Part shown: positions 26,155 through 38,200 of the stretch, one piece after another
Position numbering within the stretch: position 1 is the first letter of the stretch
Layout: each line of letters starts with the position of its first letter
Assembly: GCA_940671915.1 (NCBI GenBank)
Contig: CALNVZ010002100.1
Span: forward strand, 8,531,562 to 8,595,561
Length of the DNA stretch: 64,000 nt
Direction: 5' to 3'
From: Paracentrotus lividus
Taxonomy: Eukaryota; Echinodermata; Echinoidea; Camarodonta; Echinidae
Program-made: the position numbers and the translations under genes
Notes under the pieces: model-generated
Told to the model about the DNA's origin: nothing
Databases searched by the model: none
Seen by the model: the letters and a program-made list of their open reading frames with translations, nothing else

Positions 26155-26667
26155 CGGTATGGGATTCGAACCGGGTTCACCTAGACATGGAAGAGTACCA
26201 CTGACGTTACCAATACAGTCTGTGTCAAATAAAATGGTACAAGTGGAAATTTTTTTTTCATAGTATGAAGATTAATCACAACCTGGTATTGTTTGGTATT
26301 TTCATAAAACAAGAAAGTCAGATTTTCTTTTGCAATTTTTTTTCATCACATTTGGTACTGTAATTTTTGAGATATGACTAGTTTTCTACAATCAAGAAAA
26401 ATCCATTTTTCGCACGCCGTCCCATGCCTTTGTGTACGTTTCGCAGAACAATAGATGTGCTAAGTTTGATTGGTTCCTTGCCGTGCAAAATTTAGCATAA
26501 CTTTTGTTTTAGGAAAGCAAATTGTACAAAACAAAGCGCATCAGCAAAGAAAATCTTTTGGCTCTAATTTGATACAACATACACATATTATTTGACAAGA
26601 TTTCACACCTAAATTAATTTTTCCCCGACTGTACCATTCTTTTTGACACAGACTGTAGACCAACGGT
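26155..26667 (-). ncRNA. tRNA-like Pol III head, split by a MITE
   Basis: Read on the minus strand with the inserted element (26216-26655) left out, the block shows an A-box TGGTCTATTGG and a B-box GGTTCGAATCC at tRNA-like spacing. The A box is interrupted at its TA, which is the duplicated target of the insertion. It lacks the pairing expected of a working tRNA acceptor stem, so it is a tRNA-derived promoter head and not a tRNA gene. Confidence 0.5.
26216..26655. mobile_element. Tc1/mariner-type MITE, TA target duplication
   Basis: The termini are perfect over the first 11 bases and nearly so beyond: CAGTCTGTGTCAAATAAAAT at the left and, on the other strand, CAGTCTGTGTCAAAAAGAAT at the right, both continuing GGTAC. 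TA is found directly on both sides (26214-26215 and 26656-26657), the target duplication of the Tc1/mariner superfamily. The 440-bp interior has no transposase frame, so it is non-autonomous. Confidence 0.85.
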
Positions 26668-26769
26668 GATCTCCCTAACTTGCTTGAATTATGAAAGCAT
26701 AGTAGATAATGATGGCAACTTTGAAGAAAGTTCATCATGAAAGAATATGGTCTGCTAGCAGTCGTGACA

Positions 26770-26845
26770 TGTGAATTGGTCTAACGTGCTCGCTAGCGCT
26801 TCTCATCCAGGGGACTCGGGTTCGAATCCCAACGAAGTCACGCCG
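26770..26845 (+). ncRNA. tRNA-like Pol III head, uninterrupted
   Basis: An A-box-like TGGTCTAACG and a B box GGGTTCGAATCCC lie at tRNA-like spacing on the plus strand, followed by GTTTTT, a weak Pol III stop. It mirrors the split head at 26155-26667 on the other strand. It probably belongs to the repeat and is not a functional tRNA. Confidence 0.5.
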
Positions 26846-27009
26846 TTTTTGACCATTTTGGCTGAAAGTTCAGCTCACGAGAACGTGCTAAAACAGCACT
26901 TTAAGGGCAGTTAAACAGCACTTTGAGTGCAGTCACTATACAAGCTCTTAAAAAGTGCTGATTTCAGCCTCTGAGGTGCTAAAAAGAGCACTTTAGTTTT
27001 TAGAGTGTA

Positions 27010-27825
27010 TGGCCATGCTCTTAATTGTCCGTTATTCAGCATTCGTAGCTTTCATGTGGTTTGCCACATTAAACCCATTTTCTGTAACCAGCATAGATTC
27101 CCATCTTTATTAGGTACTTGATCCTGCTGAGGGTAGACGCCATCAAGCCCTTTCCTGTCACGATTGAGTCCTTTGTCAGACGTCTCTTCAAAAGTTACTA
27201 TATTTAGCAACATTAGTTTCTCATTAAATTGTTTTTCGGGAATCTAATTCTTCGTGGGTCCTTGCTTGTACTCAATCATGTCTATCAAAACGGATGTTTC
27301 TCATCGACAAATATCAATGGGTATCAAATTCATTTCGATTATGGATAATTAGTAAAGACTCGATTTTAATGTCAATTTCCTACTTCAGTGTTGTAACATA
27401 TAGCAATAAGAAAAAAAAAGTTCAGAACGCTTAAAAAAAAAAAAGGTGTTCATTTTGCAACACCCGTGACCGGTGCCAACTTTTAGGATGTGTATGAATT
27501 TTAGACATTATTTTGATACATAACATCGTTCACATGATTTAAAGATTAAGTATTTTTTTAAAGAGTGCACAGTGTACGTGACAAAGCAATTATCTATTTC
27601 ACCCCAAAGCATTTTCAGTGTTTTACGGTAACATCGGTACATATTTCTCTGTGCAAGTTATTGGCTACATGAAGCACCATATGCCTTGACTACGTAGCCC
27701 ACTTTGGAATGAATGTCAATCTGTGTCAATGGTGCATTAATAGTTTAGAATGCAATACTGGTGCCTATGTGGTGGAATGTATATATTCAAAAATGATGTG
27801 CAATAAAAGTCAGAAGTAGTTACCA
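27010..27825. other. Non-coding stretch, no gene seen
   Basis: AT-rich sequence with two A-rich tracts near 27411-27445. No supported exon or repeat. Confidence 0.4.
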
Positions 27826-28440
27826 GCATTCTGGAATCGTCAGGAGGCTGCATCCTTCTGATGACTTGTAGGCCATCATCCCGATGTAGCTGTCAAGCCT
27901 GTCTCTCGCAACTTTAGTGTGGTGGCTTCAAGATTCTGAGCTGTACTCAAGTTGGGGAGTACCAGGGACTTGTACGCATGTGTCTAGGTGCAGGGATAGA
28001 GAGTATTTGTTGATCTCTTGGCAATGTCTCTGACAGCTACATCAAGGAACTAGTTATGTTCTACACCGGTCATAATTATATTCATATGATGAAGGCTAGG
28101 GATGTGATTGCGTGTGATGGTAAGTGTGGTCCATTTTCTGATTTTGAATACCATCAACCACTTTAAAGACTGATGTGTCAGGGTGTGAAGAGCCTGCTGA
28201 AGGTTTACATGTGCTTCCTTATTTTGGATTTGAATATATCCTACACTCGTCTGCAAAAAAGCCTCGTCTTGGATTTAATGCCATCCCGTATGTCAATAAT
28301 GTAAAGGAGAAACAGTGTTGGTCCCAGTACAGATCCTTGAGATACACACAGTTCTCCAGGTTGACTTTGGTCCATTAACTGACGCAGCTTGTCTCGTGTT
28401 GTCAAGGAAAGATCGTATTCAGCAAAGTGCATAGCCAGTT
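27826..28440 (-). pseudogene. Decayed non-LTR retrotransposon reverse transcriptase fragment
   Basis: On the minus strand the frame 28432-28241 contains VSQGSVLGPTLFLLYI, the conserved block before the catalytic site of non-LTR reverse transcriptases (usually VPQGSVLGPLLFLLYINDI). The FADD-type box that follows is out of frame: after KTRLF a shift at a T run moves FADE into the next frame. Downstream, 28256-28050 carries the thumb-like LQQALHTLTHQSLKW followed by LTITR, and the part to about 27826 still reads as AYKSLVLPNL and YIGMMAYKSSEG in broken frames. Frameshifts and stops make it inactive. The 5' part, including the endonuclease, is missing. Jockey/CR1-like clades fit best, but the clade is inferred. 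Confidence 0.8.
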
Positions 28441-28560
28441 ATACCGTAGTGCTTGAAGCTTTAGGCGCTTCTAGTACATGAAGTATAATAAAGGGTACCG
28501 TGGAACTTCAATGAAATGGAAATCGGTAACAATACAGGCGTTTTATCGTTATTTTAATGT

Positions 28561-28576
28561 AATAATAATAATTGTA

Positions 28577-28619
<43 letters not shown>
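28561..28619. repeat. (AAT)n microsatellite
   Basis: About 17 AAT units with an early interruption. It gives a run of Asn or Ile in the overlapping open frame and has no coding meaning. Confidence 0.95.
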
Positions 28620-30006
28620 TTCCTTTTATTGCAACCAATATATTCACCATGAAACAGGATGGATTTGATTCATTTAAAAAAAGAATGATTTAATGTAGCA
28701 TTACATGTTCATGTTCAGAACCTACCAGCTTAATTTTAACATGCACTCAGTATCTCTCATAAATCATTTTCATTGAGGATTCTTATGATTGTACCATGAT
28801 ATAATGTAATGAATCGTTTGATAATTTTAAAGCTACATTGTCTTTATTTGTAAGCAATCCTGTGTATTATCTTTGAGCGAGTATGGCAATTTTTCTTCTG
28901 TTTAATGGGGTACAGATTCATTTTATTCTACTAGAAACATCACATCATTCAGCGTGTTTCGCTGTTTTCCCGTGAAATGTGGGATTAATCCTCTGTCAAG
29001 ATTGATTTTGTCATTTTTGAAATATTGATATTTTAGATAATAAAATCACCGTTATAATTCAGCTGCGTTTCAACCCAGTTGTTTGAGGTAAAAAAAAAAA
29101 ATGGACAGTCATGAGTTAAACTTGTTTTTGGAAAAGTAATCGGGTAAAGTAGTCTGGTAACTTAAAAATTGTGGAATAGTATGTTGAAGCAGATATGAAA
29201 CTGAAGATATATCCGTTACATATTAATTACATAATAAAATTTGAGGCTGCAGTGTAGTACCTCATTATTTATGAACATGACAATACCAACTTCTTAAGAT
29301 TGTTTCATCATCTACTAAAGCCCATCATCCTCCTCTCCCTGTGACTTGTGTCTTTCTATTTTTTTGTATTTTTTTTCTTGTCACTTTGTTCGATTTGTCT
29401 AATCTCCCATATTCTTCAATAAAAAATATGTATGACTCATTTTTTAAATGGAATCGTGTAGAAGCGAAAGCAACCCAAGTGGTCAGGAAAACAACATTGC
29501 CAACATAAAGTATGTCACAAGACACCTAGACAGTACATTCATGTATGATGGGCAATATAGACATCCCACGGGATAACGCTTGTACATGTATCTAATTCTC
29601 ATCTTTCAGTTTCACGCACAGTTCTTCTCTTACCGTCTATTTTCCTCTCTTTCTTAATCGATATTTAACGGCGTAATTTCAGATCGATATGTGTCCTTGT
29701 CTGACACATGTGATATATCTCTTGTCCATGTCACTCCTCTCGTTTCACTGGTTTACCCTCTTACATCCAATCACCACGTGTCATACGCCTCATCAGAGTG
29801 ACATTGGGTCGTGAGGAGTAATGCCCTTGACTTTTCAAAAGAATGACTTTCAAAGCAATACCCGACTCATGCACCCCTTTTTACTATATTTTCATGAAAA
29901 GTCGATAATATTATTATGTATCGGTGTCTAGAAACATTAGGATCTAGAGTATGTCATAATTATATGGGGTACTCAAAACATCAGCTTTTCGACCCATACC
30001 ATAATG
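28620..30006. other. Non-coding stretch, no gene seen
   Basis: No supported exon, RNA gene or repeat apart from short A and T runs near 29090 and 29370. Confidence 0.4.
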
Positions 30007-30450
30007 TTAAAGGGATGCAGTAACATTGAATGATATTCAAATCACATTTATTCGATTTAGCTTATTTTTCCAACATAATTATAAACACTTAGGTCAGTCT
30101 GGTATCTCTTCAAAATTGCAAGGCAATTGCTTGCTTTACCTTCGAGATATCAATGATTTCATACTCAAAATTTATAAACCAACACCGGATGGTTTATAAA
30201 ACCATGTGCTTTTCCACACACCCATTTCCTGTTGTAAAGTTCCCCATCTCTAGCGGCCTGGTGAGTTATCAGCAGAGGGTACTGGTGTTCGGCTGTATGC
30301 TTGGCATTGTTTGTTACACTGTTTTAAGGTAGTAAATGACTTCCATTTGATCTGAAACTTTCAGTAGTTTGTTTTTACTGTTGGAACAATATAATTTTAT
30401 TAATCTTAATATAATTGCTCTTGTTTTTGAAAGCTACTAAATCCCTTTAA
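30007..30450. mobile_element. TTAA-flanked MITE (piggyBac- or Kolobok-like)
   Basis: TTAA flanks both ends (30007-30010 and 30447-30450). The 436-bp element begins AGGGATGCAGTAAC and, read from the other end, AGGGATTTAGTAGC: an inverted terminus of about 14 bp with four mismatches. The interior is not palindromic and has no transposase. TTAA duplication is known for piggyBac and Kolobok elements; which one applies cannot be settled from the ends. The AGGG start after TTAA is shared with the foldback at 938-1544. Confidence 0.75.
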
Positions 30451-33066
30451 GACAGACGTCTGACAAAATATATAGATATCAGACACCCCAGACCCAGTGT
30501 AGAATAGACAAGTATGGACTTAACGCTTACCAGGTGACCATGGAAGGCGAACGCAAAATATCTGCAAATGTAAATCAAAGTGAGCTCAATTTAATGATAC
30601 ATGCCAAGTCTTGATGAATGTAAGTGTTGCTCCATCTAGTGTGCTCCATATTTTAGGGGCACAATAGGGTAAATTTTAGGGGAATAATAGGATAATCCAT
30701 GGCCCCACCTCATCGAGATCTTGTCGCCTCTAGGCTTTGTCAGGCAATCATAGATTCGTCATACGTCGTCAGATATTATTTCATGTACAATGAAGATCTA
30801 AAGAAAACATCTATTGTTAAATGGGAACAAAAGTGTAATTATGTATCAGAATAATCGTATTCATACCACATATGTTTCTGATATATATGAGGTAGACCTT
30901 TTTCGATGTCATCCTTTGTACGTTCCAGGAATATTCCAATGTGAAGCCATGTTTCAACAAACACTTCAATGCCATGAATACCTCCAAAACAAATAAAGCT
31001 ATTCATACTGCAGTTTCATTTATGCATGTGGATTATTTGAGTTTTTGTTTGCAGACAGCCGGAGAGGACACATCACCACTAGTAAAGATTGAAACAGGAC
31101 AATTCAGGAAATTGAAAAAGAGGCATTAAAATTTAAACTCCTTAGAACACAGAAACGGCTGCTCGTTATAACAAAAACTCTACTGAAAGGAAAGCAAATT
31201 ATCAGAATGTGATACATATGTTTCAATATTTACTCTACTTGAGTCAATATTGGAGATACTTTCACATTTCAAATTTTCATTTATTCACCTCATGAATATC
31301 GAAAAGTTTTCGGATACAAATTACACCACTTAATCATGTTAATGGGAAGTGGACACCGTCATAGCTGTCGCTCATTATTGTTACGTATGCATGTAATTAC
31401 TCCTTCGTGTCTTTTTATAGAACAGTTTTAGTTATAAATACTCATTGGAAATGTTAAGTAATTTCTTAAAATCCCCTATGAGTTTGTTGGCCTCGCTAAT
31501 AATTCGTTATAACATTTACGACATTTCGGCTATTCCCTGAAAGGTCTTTACTCGTGTTAATTATTGATTGGTCTATCAAATAGACCCATATGAAACCGTA
31601 GATGCTGAAATTACCAAGACCCTTTTATGATAATGGAGGTTTTGGTTTATCCAATCACAAGGTGGTGGTTTGATTGTTTAGGGACATTGATACATCGCAA
31701 TAAATCAAGCATCTTGTTCCAGATGATGCAGTCCTGCCTGTTCCATCTTAGCTATTTAGCATCTTATAATTCGCTGCACGTATCCTAGCCCATGTCATTT
31801 GTTCCCAGGGTATATAAACAATCACCCGATGAACTCGGAATCTTGCATGCAAAACACGGCTATTTTTCGCTTTTCAATTCCATGTTGTCCTGTAGGGCAT
31901 TGCAGATGTAATGGGTGATTTTGCTCTGACAAATCAAACATTACGCTCAGCTCTTTAGTGGTGCGTTCCCATTTCCCATTCGATGTTTATGACGCTGACG
32001 CACATCAATACACTTTTTCACAAATTCATACACCTTGAACGAAAAAAGGGGACAGTGGATAGTTCTAGTATAACCGAATTCAGAACGCCAGTGAGGACGG
32101 GCGATAAAGCGTAGCGATATACAAATAAAATAGGGGCTTAATGAAATGAAATCAGTTAATGGTCTTTGCCACATAATGGGAGGATGCCTGCGACTAATTT
32201 ACTAGTCATCAATCCATTGACGTCCCACAGGTATTGATGTAATGGGTATTAAAGTTAAAATCGATGAAATGGAAGATATAGATGAGATCTATGCTTGCTT
32301 ATTGGCGATCAAGGCGGAATACATCTATCCAATACACGATCATGTTTACACCTGATCCCTGTATCTCAATCAAGCCTATACATTCAGGGTCGTGTCTTTG
32401 AGAAGAATGGCAAGTGATCAAGCGTATATTTTGCGACCCTGCCCATACGTTTTGAGAGTACTAATACTTGTTTATCAGCTACAAAATACAGTTCAGATTA
32501 CCGGACACTTTGCGTGTGATTCCCAGTGGTGTCTACCGGCCAGTCTCAGAGAATGATTTTATTCACACATTTTCAAACCCATTATTTAGCATATATCTTG
32601 ATCCCCTGTTAACGATATGCCCTGATATGAGAATATATGTTGTAGTTATCAAGATAAATTCACCGACCTTTGAATAAACAGTCAAGTATGTAAGTTTATA
32701 TGTTTAGATATCAATACGTGAGAGTCGGCTTACGGATTTTAACGACTCCAAGCCATGCCCTAAGTTTTATGACTTGTCTTTCTAAATTATGTAGAATGTG
32801 TTTAGTTTGGTATTCTTGGTCTCATTTTGATTCCAGTGGCCCAATTTTGCTTTTGTTTCTTTTTGTTTCGGTGTATCCTTGTCATTTGTCTCTTCACCGC
32901 GACCTTTTTCCAATGTATTGCTTGCAATTTTCAGGCATCTTCAGCTTGCTTTTTGATAACCTTGTTGGTAACATTATATCCCAATTGGCAATGGAGTTTA
33001 TGCATGTTAGTTTGGTTATTTGTTGCCCATTATATACAATCCAATTCTTAATACTTATACTAGTTA
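30451..33066. other. Non-coding stretch, no supported gene
   Basis: Open frames of 60-137 codons occur (for example 31947-32174 minus and 32700-33113 plus). The 137-codon one is hydrophobic without recognisable helices of a known family and runs into the terminus of the next MITE, so it is unlikely to be a gene. Confidence 0.4.
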
Positions 33067-34125
33067 TACAGGGTGTTTCCGAAAAAAGGAAACCCAACTT
33101 TGATCAACAATAATTTCAAAAATATTCCAATGGTGATTATGAAATTTATATCACTGTAAAGTGCAACTCATTACCATTCTAATGATACCTCGCTCACCTC
33201 ACCAATGTCACGCATCACTAAACCCCATTGTTTTGAAAAAGTCTTGTAAAATTGTGCGTGGTTCACTTTCATGCACCTTGAGATGGTTCGTGTGAATGTG
33301 CCTGGAAAGGAAACCCAACTTTGATCATCAATAACTTCAAGAATATTTCAGTGGTGATTCAGAATTTAATATCACTGGAAAGTACAACTCATTATCATTC
33401 TAATGATACCTCTCTCAGCTCACCAATATCATGCATCACTGAACCCCATTGTTTTGAAAATTGTCTCGCAAAATTGTGATAGGTTCTCTTTCATGCTCCT
33501 TGAGGTGAGTTGCTTCAAAGATTCTTAACAAATCTAAGTAAAGTAAAGCATTCCAGTGACTTAAAATAAATGAGTTTGATAAATGGGTTGGAAATTTTTA
33601 CTTATTTAGTCTTTAATCTTACCATCCAGGTAATTTCAACATGTTACTGGTCACGACAACCCAGAGAACCTTCAGTTCCCCATGGATAATGTAAGAAGCA
33701 TGCCAGTGCATCAATCACAATTTTGCAAGATATTTTCAGAACAATGGGGTTCAGTGATGCGGGACATTGGTGAGCTGAAAGAGATATCAATACAATGATA
33801 ATGAGTGGCACTTTCCAGTGATATAAACGTCATAATCACTACTGTCATGTTTTTAAAATGATTGATGATGAAAGTTGGGTTCCCTTTTTAGGCACATTGC
33901 AGCAACCCATCTCAATGAGCGTGAAAGTGAACCACTCACAATTTTGCAAGACATTTTCAAAACAATGAGGTTCAGTGATGCGTGACATTGGTGAGCTGAG
34001 CGGGGCATCATTAAAATGGTAATGAGTTGCACTTTCCAGTGATATAAATTTTATAATCACCATGGTAATATTTTTTAATTATTGATGATCAAACTTGGGT
34101 TTCCTTTTTTCTGGGTCACCCTGTA
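33067..34125. mobile_element. 1.06-kb TA-flanked foldback MITE with duplicated arms
   Basis: The element starts CAGGGTGTTTCCGAAAAAAG and, read from the other end, CAGGGTGACCCAGAAAAAAG, and is flanked by TA (33067-33068, 34124-34125), as for Tc1/mariner. Each arm holds two copies of a ~220-bp unit that begins GGAAACCCAACTTTGATCA: left arm near 33088 and 33307, right arm on the other strand near 34105 and 33890. The whole 1055-bp sequence therefore folds into one long imperfect hairpin. No transposase is present. Confidence 0.9.
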
Positions 34126-34162
34126 GATTATAGATCACTAAAGATCATTAAAGATCAAACTT

Positions 34163-34321
34163 TTAGATTATGGTAGTGCTGTACCTTTTAATTCGTCTGT
34201 TTACTCCGATCAGTGGTGCTGTTTCCAGCATATAATTTTCAGTCTTGATGAAGGATGTTTGAAAAGCCTTCTTAAAACTGTCATACAGTCTACGAATGTA
34301 GCCATTGGCAGTTGGATGCTT
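34163..34321 (-). pseudogene. Possible Ty3/gypsy integrase relic
   Basis: A minus-strand frame of 52 codons starts KHPTANGYIRRLYDSFKKAF and ends at a stop at 34163-34165. HPxxNG followed eight to ten residues later by a basic/aromatic FK segment resembles the integrase catalytic-core region around its last acidic residue (usual form HPxTNGxxERxVQTFK). The catalytic glutamate position reads Arg here, so even if related it is dead. Upstream sequence is too decayed to read. Other possibilities, including chance, remain open. Confidence 0.3.
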
Positions 34322-35109
34322 TAACAAGAAGTAGTTGTTTAATTGGCACAGCGTCTATCAACCAGTTGATTTGGTATACTGCCTGTCTAAAAACGGCAAA
34401 CATATCAAGGGTCTCCTCTTAGACGTCACTCTTGTCATGGACCTAACCTCTTGCTTCACTAGTCATGCTAGTGGTGTCCAGTTTTGTTATTTTATTCCAT
34501 CATCAACCAGTCTGGGTTTTCTTTGGAGAGCTGGGGTGATGGAGCATCCGACCACCTGGATAGATGCAGCAAAGAATTTTCAATGATAGATGCTGAATTT
34601 GTGACAGTGCTGATGCGAGTCCGACCCATCTACTTCGAGCTGTGAACGGGCTTCAACTGGATTCACACCTTGCTATTATTTTCCTCTTGTACCCTATCTA
34701 ATTTGCATTTTTCTTCTTATCTATGTGTCCATGCATGTAAATGTATGTTTACTTTCCATAAGCGCCAGAGGGCATGAAAACCATGCTCGACCTAAAGCAG
34801 TTCACATTTTATGTAGGGACACGCAAGATCATTTGCACACACATTTTAGAATACATAATGATGGTTTTCAGAATACATTATCAATGTTTTTCGTAAGGAA
34901 TCGCATATTAAATGTCTGTCTTATATAAACTAATAAATTTGTAGCATGATTACACAAAGTGAAGCCTTAAATACTTATTTTAGCGTCTTTATAATAATTT
35001 ATCACCGATTCAGGTTACTTTAAAGTGAGACCTCCAATGTGTTCATATCAGGTGAAGATAAATGCAGAATGACTGTTGTATATCTCTCCCTTTCCCGGTT
35101 AATCCACCT
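34322..35109. other. Non-coding stretch, no supported gene
   Basis: An 83-codon plus-strand frame at 34335-34586 shows no domain. No repeat was recognised. Confidence 0.4.
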
Positions 35110-35189
35110 CTTAATCTCTCTCTCTCTCTCACATACACACGCGAACACATACACACACTATTACAAAACATATACCCACATCCACATAT

Positions 35190-35230
<41 letters not shown>
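35110..35230. repeat. (CT)n and (AC)n microsatellites
   Basis: A short CT run (about 35115-35132) is followed by an AC repeat (about 35190-35227). The overlapping open frames on both strands are repeat translations. Confidence 0.9.
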
Positions 35231-38200
35231 TCCACATACCTTCATGCACTCACCCTTGAACTTATTATCCTTCTACTTAAATATCGCTTTCATTTTTTTG
35301 TTGAATATACTCGCAATTTTATTATTGTTAAAGAAGAGAAAAACAAAGTATATTCTGTGACCCATTTAGGCACTGCTTATAGGAAATTCCCATGCTGTCA
35401 ATAAATGACGTAGGGACCAGAAATTCTTTGAAAACTCACGCTCGGATTTCGATATTTTGCTGTGACGTCACCTTGCAAAATAACTTTGTATGAGAGATTT
35501 GATAAACAGATATTTTGAGGGTTTAGAATATTGTTTTATTTATATGAATTTCCGTTACCCATCAGCAGTGGTCATCTATAAATCAAAAGCATCCATGCTA
35601 CCCCTCTACCCTCATCTCTTTTCTATTCCATCTCCTTTCTGTTTTGTTTTCGTCTTATTTTCGGCTTTGCTCTATTTCACCCACGCGTATAGGCTACTTT
35701 CGTGCTCAATTATTGCCAGACTTCTATAAGAAAGCCTGAAGAAGAAGAGAGACGCATAAATGGAAAGGAACATACTCTGACTGATCACTGTAATAGTGAT
35801 GCTCCGAATAAAGACTCTAAAGCCTGGTGACATTTAGATACAGCTAAACTCTTCCTGACCTTTTTGCTTTTCTCGCCTCCAATGATCGGAGTACATTTAC
35901 ATGTCACTTTTGTAGTAGGTTGGAAAAGATTATTGATTAAGGGAACTATGCTATCAAATTATTATTTTCAATTAGGCCTACATAATCATTTCTTTGTCAG
36001 AATACAAAGCAATGAAAACCAAATGGAAATAAGAAAGTGAGTATGGGCGGGTTAACAAAAACGTTGATATGCGACGCACTTGTTGATTGAAATATTAGTC
36101 GTCAAATTATTAATGAATAGCGGTCATCCAGCGGACATCTTCCCAAAAACGAGTTTCATTTTCTTTTTTTAATATTTTGGAGGTGTTCATGTATGAATCT
36201 ACATGTAGCATTGTTGTGCCTTGTTTAACCCAACGGTTTCTGGAAATACTATTTACTACTATACTATAGTTCTGAATACGAAAAGTACCGTGTTCTTGAA
36301 CTGTTGTTGAATAAATCAAATTGAATCGATACCAACATATTTGAGAATGTTTGGGTATAATTATCATGATTATGATTATGTTTCGGTTACTCATGTAACT
36401 TAGTAATAGCGGATCCAGCCTTAGTCCATATAACTTGAAGATTGTATCGGCCCATGTCCATACATAATAGAACCGATGAAGTCTAAAGACAATATTAAGG
36501 CGTGTCAGAGTGAATGCTAGATCCAGGCTTTGGCCTAGTCTACAGTGCAATAAACGTACTTAGCTGATCTAACAAGCGGGGCTTTAAATATAAAAAGTAC
36601 AAATTATTAACCCTTGACCCCTACTTAACCCACGAAAGAGCTAGACAATGATTAATTACTTCTACATCGGTGAGAGAATATAATTCTCTATAAAGGCAAA
36701 TTTTGTAAGCGATACATTATTTTCTAACAGACGTTCTATTGCAGTGTTAGATTTAAACCTGTGAGTTCACTTATGATTTAGCGACCCGTGTGATGCGTAT
36801 ATAGTTGTTAAGAAGCAACAATTTGGTGTTAATATTTCATGCATAAACAACGTTCATAGTTGGGTTTAAAAACGTGAGAATAACCTCCTCATTGCCGAGT
36901 AGGTGTGTTTGTGAAGGTAAATTCATTCGGAAAATGGTATCCCCGGTCAGTATTAGTTTATACCCAATATTTTTAATTAGTTCAAGAACGTACGCATTGT
37001 ACAATCCTTGACCTACCTGAAGGAACTTTAATTTATACCAATCTATCTGGGTTATCTGACGTAGAAGATGACATCTCTACATGGACATTCGAAGCTCTAC
37101 TTATTTTTTTTCATATTGAATATTACAAAATTTTCTACTGCGATTTGCCAATTACACTGACCTTGGAGATTTTAATTTACGATATTACTCCCCGATGGAC
37201 ATGATGGTTCATTATGAGAATGAGTGAAGAGAGAGGCGGGAATTGTCAGATCATAAAATTCGATGAATTGCGGTGCCTGCACGAACATTCCATATTGAAT
37301 TCATCGGAACGAAGAAGTTCTGTTTGCGTTGGCCTTTTATATATTTTGTATGACATGATATAAGGGAAATTTGGAATGTAAAATGATTTTTCTCACTGCT
37401 TCATTTCCATTTTTGTTAGTTTATAAGAACCTTCAATGCACTATTTTTATTTTGTAATTTATTTATTTTGCCCTTAGAATAATTCCCCAATAATGTTTAA
37501 ATAAATATTACAAATATTCTGTTTACCCTTTTTCGTCTTTACAAAGAAAACACCATTTTTCATCTCGATAGTAAAATATAAACCTACCTTGGACACTATA
37601 ATTTCATTCCCCTGAACCCAAATTGCGCCTTCGTCAACAAAGAAATGAAAATGGTGCTTTATACGGTGAAGTGAAATAGACACGTTTGACTAATATTTGT
37701 TGTCTCTTCCATACGAGCTTGATTGTGTGGTTCATCTTCTCATCCGTTTCTACCATGGACCATGCTTTCAATCACGTGTTTCCTCACTTTAATCATCATA
37801 TAAAACTCACTGTTCAATCTCCACGTATCTCACTTGCTGTGACTCTGTATATTTTGCAAAGTATAAGAAGAAAAAGGAAGAAAGAAATTTGTGATAGAAC
37901 AGGATTAAAGTACTGGGATAGGGAAGAATCGAATACATACCACTGTAATAAAGATAAAATGTTAGATTATGGTGTGTATACATGTAATTATGATATTACA
38001 TTATCTTACGTTAGTGAATAATAACAACTTATTATATATCAAATAATATTCATCTCTGCATGTCAAATAATATAGACAGAAATACACATAATTACTAATA
38101 ATGCTTTCCATTACTTGCGTATCCCATATTTTCATTCGATCCTACCCGCCCCCCACCCCCCCGACCAAAAAAAAAAAAAAAAAACAAAAAAAAAAAAATA

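Larger units (their letters stand above)
26025..27009. mobile_element. Inverted-repeat element with AGTGCT-rich arms and tRNA-like heads
   Basis: The left arm starts GCTCTAAAAACTGAAGTGCT and the right arm, on the other strand, ACTCTAAAAACTAAAGTGCT. Both continue for over 100 bp with many AGTGCT/AGCACT words and share TATAGTGACTGCACT. Internal to each arm is a tRNA-like block with a Pol III B box, GGTTCGAATCC: minus strand near 26160-26185, plus strand near 26815-26830. The two face away from each other, so transcripts would run outward through the arms. No protein is encoded. A 440-bp MITE sits inside the left tRNA-like block. The element's own target duplication is unclear. Confidence 0.7.

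Noticed and set aside
26155..26845. Two possible tRNA genes
   Set aside because: A and B boxes are present, but acceptor and anticodon stems do not pair and both lie inside a repeat, so they are tRNA-derived promoter heads.
32700..33113. 137-codon hydrophobic plus-strand frame
   Set aside because: It runs into the terminus of the MITE at 33069, so its last codons are transposon sequence, and no membrane-protein family is recognisable.
36110..36550. 146-codon minus-strand open frame, the longest outside LINE sequence
   Set aside because: No recognisable motif; it includes an Ile-rich run from an AT-rich tract and there is no promoter or splice support.
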